Below are positions 58,188 through 64,000 of a stretch of 64,000 nucleotides of DNA, one piece after another; positions within the stretch are counted from its first letter, which is position 1; each line of letters opens with the position of its first letter. Below the pieces are notes generated by a model. It was not told the origin of the DNA. It was given only the letters and a program-made list of their open reading frames with translations, and searched no databases. Both the position numbers and the translations under genes were made by a program. The DNA comes from Phascolomyces articulosus (taxonomy: Eukaryota > Mucoromycota > Mucoromycetes > Mucorales > Lichtheimiaceae), in assembly GCA_025677815.1 (NCBI GenBank), contig JAIXMP010000010.1:62001-126000 (forward strand), given 5' to 3'.

Positions 58188-61100
58188 TTATTTTGTATTA
58201 CTCATTAGTAACGATAACCAAAACGGATTAAATGGCTTGTCATAATGTTTTCGTTCCACACATCCCAATCCATTCTTGTTCGTAATCATACTATTCATAG
58301 CAGTAGGTGCTTTTTTTACTTTTTGCTGTTGCTGTTGCTGTTGTTGTTGTTGTTGCTGTTGTTGTTGTTCCTTATATTTGGATAACAGAACAGAGGGAAA
58401 TACTTTATCTTCTTCTTCGAGTTCATGAAAATGCTGTGATTGTCGTAATGATAGTTCTTGTTGTATTAAAGAAGGTGTTGCTTTTGTCATTGATAAATAA
58501 CCTTCATCATTTGAAAGAGTCGTCATCGATAGTATAGAAAAATGTCGTTGTTGATTGTATTCCACTAATAGATTGGCCATGGTCTCATCACCTTTCCAGT
58601 ATGCTGTTTCAAGGGGTGACATACCGTTCCCATCTTGAGGTCCAATAATATTACAGGATTTCCGAGTGACTAATAATTGTGCAAGTTGGTGATATCCACA
58701 ATGGACAGCCAAGTGTAATAATGTATGGCCTTGTAAATTCACCAATGAAACATCATCCTCTTGAGCTATATCTAATGCATTGATCACTCGTTTTTCAATA
58801 TTCATGGTATCATCATCATCATCATCATCCAATGATAACAAGGAAGAGGGTGTGGTGGTTGTGAAAGAGGAAGAGGAAGTTCCATTCATCGACTGTTGTT
58901 GTTGTTGTCGTCGTTTACCATCCCCTTGTACAATCCCCATAGCAATACGTTTTGCATCTTGCAATTTGCCTGTCATCTTGAGCCCTACAACTTGTAACGC
59001 CAATTCCATCAATGCATGATCATTGGTGTCATAATAAGTAAAAAGTGCCACATCTTGACCATCCACGACAAGAGGATACTCTTTAAAGGAAACAACGACA
59101 GGACCTGATCGTATGGAAGCAGGTAAAACACAAACCAGTGTGTTTGGACTCCAGCATACAGTTGTTGCAGGTCTATCACCAAATAAACATGTTAATCCTT
59201 CAGTGAAATTGGATCCAAGAATAGTGATTTCAATGGCTCCATGGGTGGGTCCTTGTGCTGGTATAAGACGACCAATATGTGGAGTCGGCGATGGTTGGGA
59301 CGATGAGGAAGAAGAGGAAGTGGAGGAAGACGATAATCTATGGTGCTGATGATGGATCATGCTGATATTATTATTTATTATGGTCGGTGAAGGAGTGGTA
59401 TTGGCTGTGGTCGTATGAAGCGATGGAGAAGTGCAAGTACTATTATTAATAGGATTTATAATAGGTGTCGTCGTGTTGTTATGAATGGGAGTAGTGGGTA
59501 TGATGGTTGAAATATCATGGTGATGAAGATGAGAATTTTGAAATGCTTGTTGTTGATGGATCATTGGGGTAGTCATTGATTGTGTTGTCAGTTGAATATT
59601 ATTATCTTTCATCATGGAAGAAGAAGCTAGTGATAATGTTGAGTTTGCTGGAAATGATGAATGTTCTGGTATACTCCATGATGTGGTTGCTGTTTCTGCT
59701 GTTCCAAAAACAGATGGTATTTGTTCTTCCGCTGGTGTTGGTAATGGACTAATTTGAACTATTGAAAATGGTTGTGGTTGCTGCTGTTGTTGATTATTTG
59801 TATGATTGAATGAATGGAATGGATTGGGTTGGTATTGTTGTTGTAATTGAAGTTGAGAAGAAGTTGTATAAGGTGAAAAGTCTTCTCCATCATATCCTCC
59901 AATGGCAGTACACATAGAGCCACGTCTAGAAGAAGCCGGTGTTGCAGGTGCGTAATCGGTACGTCGTCGTTTACGATTAGCGGTAGGATTATTCACTATT
60001 GCAGCTGCAGCATTCGTAGTAGTAGTAGGAGTCGCTGGTGGCGGTAATATAGGTTGTTTTGTACTTTTATGGTCATCAGTTATCATAATAGATGGTGTTT
60101 CTCCTTTAGCAACCACGTTACCATTAAAATCATGCAGCATAAATTGTATTCTGTAATATTTGAAGTGAATCAATCACATTAATATAAATATATATACTCC
60201 ATCATAAAAAAATGAATTAGGATGCATTGTCAAATAATAAGAAAAAAAAAGAGATAAATTCGATCCAAGTCATTCTCTATCTTTTATATATATATATTCA
60301 TTCAAGAAGGAACAAGAGGATAGAATGAAGTCTTAAAAAAAAGAGTAAGATATATATAAAGGATCAATATAACATACCGAAAACCTGCACGCTCATTGTG
60401 ATGTCTACAATAGCACGTAATTCGAGTAGGTAATATTGCATCACCCGAACCAAAGTCTATTAATGGTTCACAATTAAAAAGTAAAATGCGATCACGCTCT
60501 TTTTCGAATGTATCTTCCGACATGGTCGCCAAAAGTGCTGCTTCAGTCAGATGGCTATCCTTTTTACGTTCAGCACGCTTACGCTAATGGTAATATATAA
60601 CAAATTCATCATTCAATTAAATCAGTCTAATTATAATATATAATAAACAATATATGGGGGGGGGACAATGATTCTATATAATTTTTATACCTCTCGGCGT
60701 ACACATCCTGTACACATTCGTAATTTCTTGTTTGGATCGCTCACACAAATGACGGTAGCGCTTAAATCCAATATTTTCGATTCATCAGAACAAGATATCC
60801 CTGCAGGATAGATAATTTTTCCAGAAAGTTTTCGTTGTTGTGTTTTACGCAATTTGGATCGTGCTAATAAATGCTCGGGGATGCGAATCAATGACCAATG
60901 AGGTACTTTGGTGCCTTGACTGGTGACCAATTGAAGACATAATTTGATCTGCGTTTCTACTCGGCTTTTTGCACCACTTTCTGGAAGACCAAGAATTCGT
61001 ATTTGCATATTATTCTCGTCAGAATTACTATCATTATAGTAGTATGTATATAGTCATGGATACATCAGTTCCATCACGTAATTTCACATCAGATATATGT

Positions 61101-62165
61101 AATTTTTATCATCGCATCATCTTGAATTGCATGTTTTTTTTTAAAAAAAAATTACGTTGTTTTCTTTCTTTCTTGGTTATTATTACCTTGATGATGTGAA
61201 TGAAGAAGATGATGATGATGTGGATGAGGATGGCATTTGTGTTGTTGTATTGGTTGGTATTCTAAGATGAGGAATAAAATATAAAGAAAAGATCAGTTGG
61301 CAATTTTTTTTTATATAACTAAAGCTATTTTTTTTTGTTCCCAATGTTTTTTTTTGTGGGGGGAGGAATAGATGGGGGTTAGAAGTAGAAGAAGTCGAAG
61401 AAAGGAATAGAGAAAAAAAAAAGACGCCAGAGGAATCCAAAGGTATATATATGGAAACGATGGGAATAGTACTACAATGTATTGTGTGTAATATAGGTAC
61501 AATTATGCATTTTTTTAATAAATTTTTCATCTATATATAAAAAACTTACATGGTGTCAGAAGGGTATGACGATAATGGATGATGTGTCGATGATGCTATT
61601 GATGCTGATACTGAATTGAATGAATAGAAATGTTCTTCTTCTTCTTCTTCTTTACATTGAATAAGTTGTTGTGAGGTATTTCGGTTATAACAATGGTTTC
61701 CATTATCATTATTATCATAGACTATATTTTGAGGCTTTTTTATAATAAATATATCATACAATGTTAGTACCTTATCTTTTGAAAATGTGTGTGCGTTTTT
61801 TTTTCTAAAAAGAATGGTGTGCTTCTTCTTCTCATCGTTCTCTCTCTCTCTCTCTCTGTTACTTTCTTCCCCCAAAAAGAGCCCTTTACCGATCCATCTC
61901 CACATCCGGTTTTAACCGACGAACCGACTGTACCGCATACTGGAAAAGGCGATCGTAATGTTGCCGTAGATAAGTTACTCAAAGAAGAAGAAGGTGGTGA
62001 ATCATGTTCTGATATTGGTTTTTGGTGAAATGGTAAAGACGACGATGCCATGGAAGAAGGTGGTGAATTGTTGTCGAATAGTGTAAAAGTCAATCCATGA
62101 GCGCTGTTGTTGTTCTCTACTCCTTGTACTTTGTCATTCATCAATGAAGAATGGACTGGATACAT
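58188..62165 (-). CDS. MGA2: Spt23/Mga2-like TIG-ankyrin transcription factor
   Basis: Six exons are in phase: 61890-62165, 61550-61734, 61187-61261, 60691-61027, 60378-60583 and 58188-60150 (1013 aa). Relatives in yeast are ER-tethered factors that control lipid desaturation and hypoxic genes. The N-terminal module is typical: IRILGLPESGAKSRVETQI, CTGCVRRERKRAERKKDS and GFRIQFMLHDFNGNVVAKGE with MITDDHKS. A long Gln/Ser/Thr/His-rich linker follows. The IPT/TIG domain is at about 652-735 (GRLIPAQGPTHGAIEITILG) and ankyrin repeats at about 820-885 (LVNLQGHTLLHLAVHCGYHQ). A Gln run of 16-17 sits near residue 965. I see no C-terminal membrane helix, unlike yeast Mga2/Spt23. The exon 2 acceptor (aaaaaag) is weak but required by phase and has a TACTAAC branch site upstream. 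Confidence 0.85.
58322..58370 (-). repeat. CAG/CAA codon repeat encoding a polyglutamine run
   Basis: Mixed CAG/CAA codons within the last exon of the Mga2-like gene encode about 16-17 consecutive Gln residues. The interruptions by CAA should limit length instability. Confidence 0.75.
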
Positions 62166-63613
62166 TGTGATATAAATATATAGAAATGTCAATGGATAAA
62201 AAAGAAAACGTAATACATAACACACTAAAATTCAATGGTAAGAAGTAGAGATAGATATACTTTACAACCCGACTCCTTTTATTTTGTTTGAACAAGTTGT
62301 TTTAAAAAAATATAAAGAGAACAAGAAACGGTAAATTATCAAGAAAACGCGGGTAAAAAAAAAAAAAGTGGAGTTTTTTTCATCGGAGAGAGATTTTCGA
62401 AGCACTGTGTGAATATAATCCAAAAAGTAGGATAAATTATTCCTCCCCTTCATCTTATCATATACATACATTGATACTACATTCTTATGTTGACTGATCT
62501 ACTATGTCCATGGATTCCTTTGTTCAATATATATATATATATATATGTATAAATGACATTATCATTACATTATTAGATATATTAGGTTATAAAATGCTAT
62601 TTTAAACATATACAATTCCACTAATTTGGAATGTTTTCAACAGAGTGAAGAAAAAGCATATGATAAAAACAAATGATGATACTTCATATTGCTGTGGTAA
62701 TAAATAAATATATATATATAGTATATACATGCATTGTAACCATAGCAGTTAATAGAGAATAGAAACAACAGTCTCATGTTTACTTTTGATAATGTTACTG
62801 ATATTAACAAGTGATTAGAAAAAAAACATTTATTTGAAACAAGCATTTATTGTTTAAAAGAGTTGGTAAATATTTTTTATGCACGCAATAAGTATAATTG
62901 ATTATTATTTTGTCCAATGTCTCAATAAGAGAAGCATTTAAAATCCGTATAAAGAAAACACCCATTGATGAGCATGTTGCTTCCACAGTACCCACATGGA
63001 GTACCCAGTAGAAATTATGCATGATATTATAATGTGATTGTCGTTGTGTTGTTATATCTTATAATCCATTATATATAAAATAGTATTAGTATTAGTATTA
63101 TACATCCTCCTCATCCTCCTCATTAATTCATATGTTATTGTTGTATAAAGCTAGCATCTTAGTATTAAATTGATAAGTAATAACTACAAGGAATACAGAT
63201 GATGTTGAAACTAGCTATTAGCTACTCATCAGTTACTACTAGCTGTTGTCACAAAATCAACACCCCGACATTATATTTCCCATCAATCGAGACTCAAAAA
63301 AGGATGATTATTTAATTCTTTTAAAATATCTTTATATATCCTTTTAATGTCTGTCGGATGGAACGTACAAGAGTGTATGATCGCCAAGTGATGGAGAAGA
63401 GAAATCTGTAAAGCCAAAAGGCAAAGACCAAGGATTCATTTTCAATGACCGCCAAGCTTTTTTTTTTTAAAAAAAAAGTCCCTTATATTGGTGCATACAT
63501 ACTTAAAAAGTGTGCCAAAACGAAACTTGGCATTCTCCTTTCATTCTTTATATATATATTTCTTTTTTTCTGGAATTGCTTCATACCCCATTAATTCCTA
63601 ATTATTGTGAACC
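62166..63613. other. Divergent intergenic region
   Basis: 1.45 kb between the starts of the Mga2-like gene and the partial gene at 63614, so it contains both promoters. It is AT-rich with TA runs (62528-62546, 62708-62720), a stem of T and A runs at about 63462-63477, and a C/T-rich tract just before 63614. No gene is seen. Confidence 0.45.
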
Positions 63614-64000
63614 ATGAATGACGATTATGAAAATGTAGAATGGAATGTTCATGCTACTTCAGATGCTTATACACCTCATGTAGAAGGGGACGATCCACTC
63701 TCTGCTTTTAGTAATAGCAACGGATATCAAAATAATAATAATACCCATTTCGGTCCAATGGTAATATATTTGTTTTTTTTTTTTTAAAAAAAAAAAAAGA
63801 CATGGGATTATTGATAAAGTCTAGGTTATTGATATGTTTGGGAATATTCTATAAAGAAAGGTTTTGTTTCAACCAATGGCCATTTTGACGATTTATCATC
63901 TTCACCACCGTTACCCAGTTCTCCATCTTTTATGCCGACCGTCATGAATGGATCGAAATCAACTACTGCCACTTCACCACCACTACCACCAACAGCAATG
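63614..64000 (+). CDS. Start of an unidentified gene, cut by the window edge
   Basis: Two exons are visible: 63614-63760 and 63857 to beyond 64000, in phase across an intron with gtaata donor and taaag acceptor. The 97 residues seen are acidic and then Ser/Pro-rich (MNDDYENVEWNVHATSDAY, GDDPLSAFSNSNG, SSSPPLPSSPSFMPTV). Such disordered N-termini occur in sorting nexins and many regulators, so no identity can be given. The ATG has a good context (gaaccATGA). Confidence 0.6.

Overview
The window looks like nuclear DNA of an early-diverging filamentous fungus, most likely Mucoromycota (Mucorales). The intergenic DNA is very AT-rich, with (TA)n and poly-A/T tracts. Genes are split by many short GT-AG introns (about 50-150 bases), with occasional GC-AG introns. 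Start codons often lie behind C/T-rich leaders. The gene set fits this group: a carotenoid oxygenase, an F-box/LRR-like relic, LINE and Plavaka-type elements, and a Rds2/Ert1-type regulator. I rebuilt exon structures by hand from splice sites, reading phase and protein-family conservation. No prokaryotic feature, CRISPR array, rRNA or convincing tRNA was seen.

Layout. 0-15 kb is dense and conserved: an orphan gene (815-2235), the CAAX protease Rce1 (2534-3957, minus), a class II aldolase/adducin-family gene (4543-5934, minus), an FHA-RING ubiquitin ligase of the Dma1/Chfr type (7400-8607, minus), a PRCC-domain protein (8934-10630, minus) divergent from the AP-1 mu subunit (10773-12995), a Ppn2-like phosphatase (13367-14543) and Mediator subunit 9 (14644-15060, minus). 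A decayed LINE follows (about 15.7-17.7 kb). 19-35.8 kb holds a peroxisomal AhpD/CMD-like protein, a Git3/cAR-like seven-helix receptor, a divergent carotenoid oxygenase, a possible Atg31-like protein, an alpha-arrestin, a Zn2Cys6-PAS regulator and dihydroxyacetone kinase.

36-52 kb is the accessory part. It has LRR/F-box-like relics and a dead third copy of the aldolase-family gene. An approximately 7 kb Plavaka-like DNA transposon sits exactly in one intron position of that dead copy. The transposon carries a damaged transposase on minus and a separate nine-exon companion gene on plus. An intact tandem paralog of the aldolase gene follows at 50901-52372.

52-64 kb contains a 3 kb gene-free stretch ahead of a Pho85-type cyclin, a large Spt23/Mga2-like TIG-ankyrin factor (minus), and the start of an unidentified gene running off the right edge.

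Most genes are ordinary housekeeping or signalling genes with no operon-like link. The strongest observations for a second look are the nested transposon and its companion gene, a predicted 4-base microexon in the Ert1-like regulator, a carotenoid oxygenase lacking three of the four usual iron-binding histidines, and a small protein with an Atg31-like pattern.
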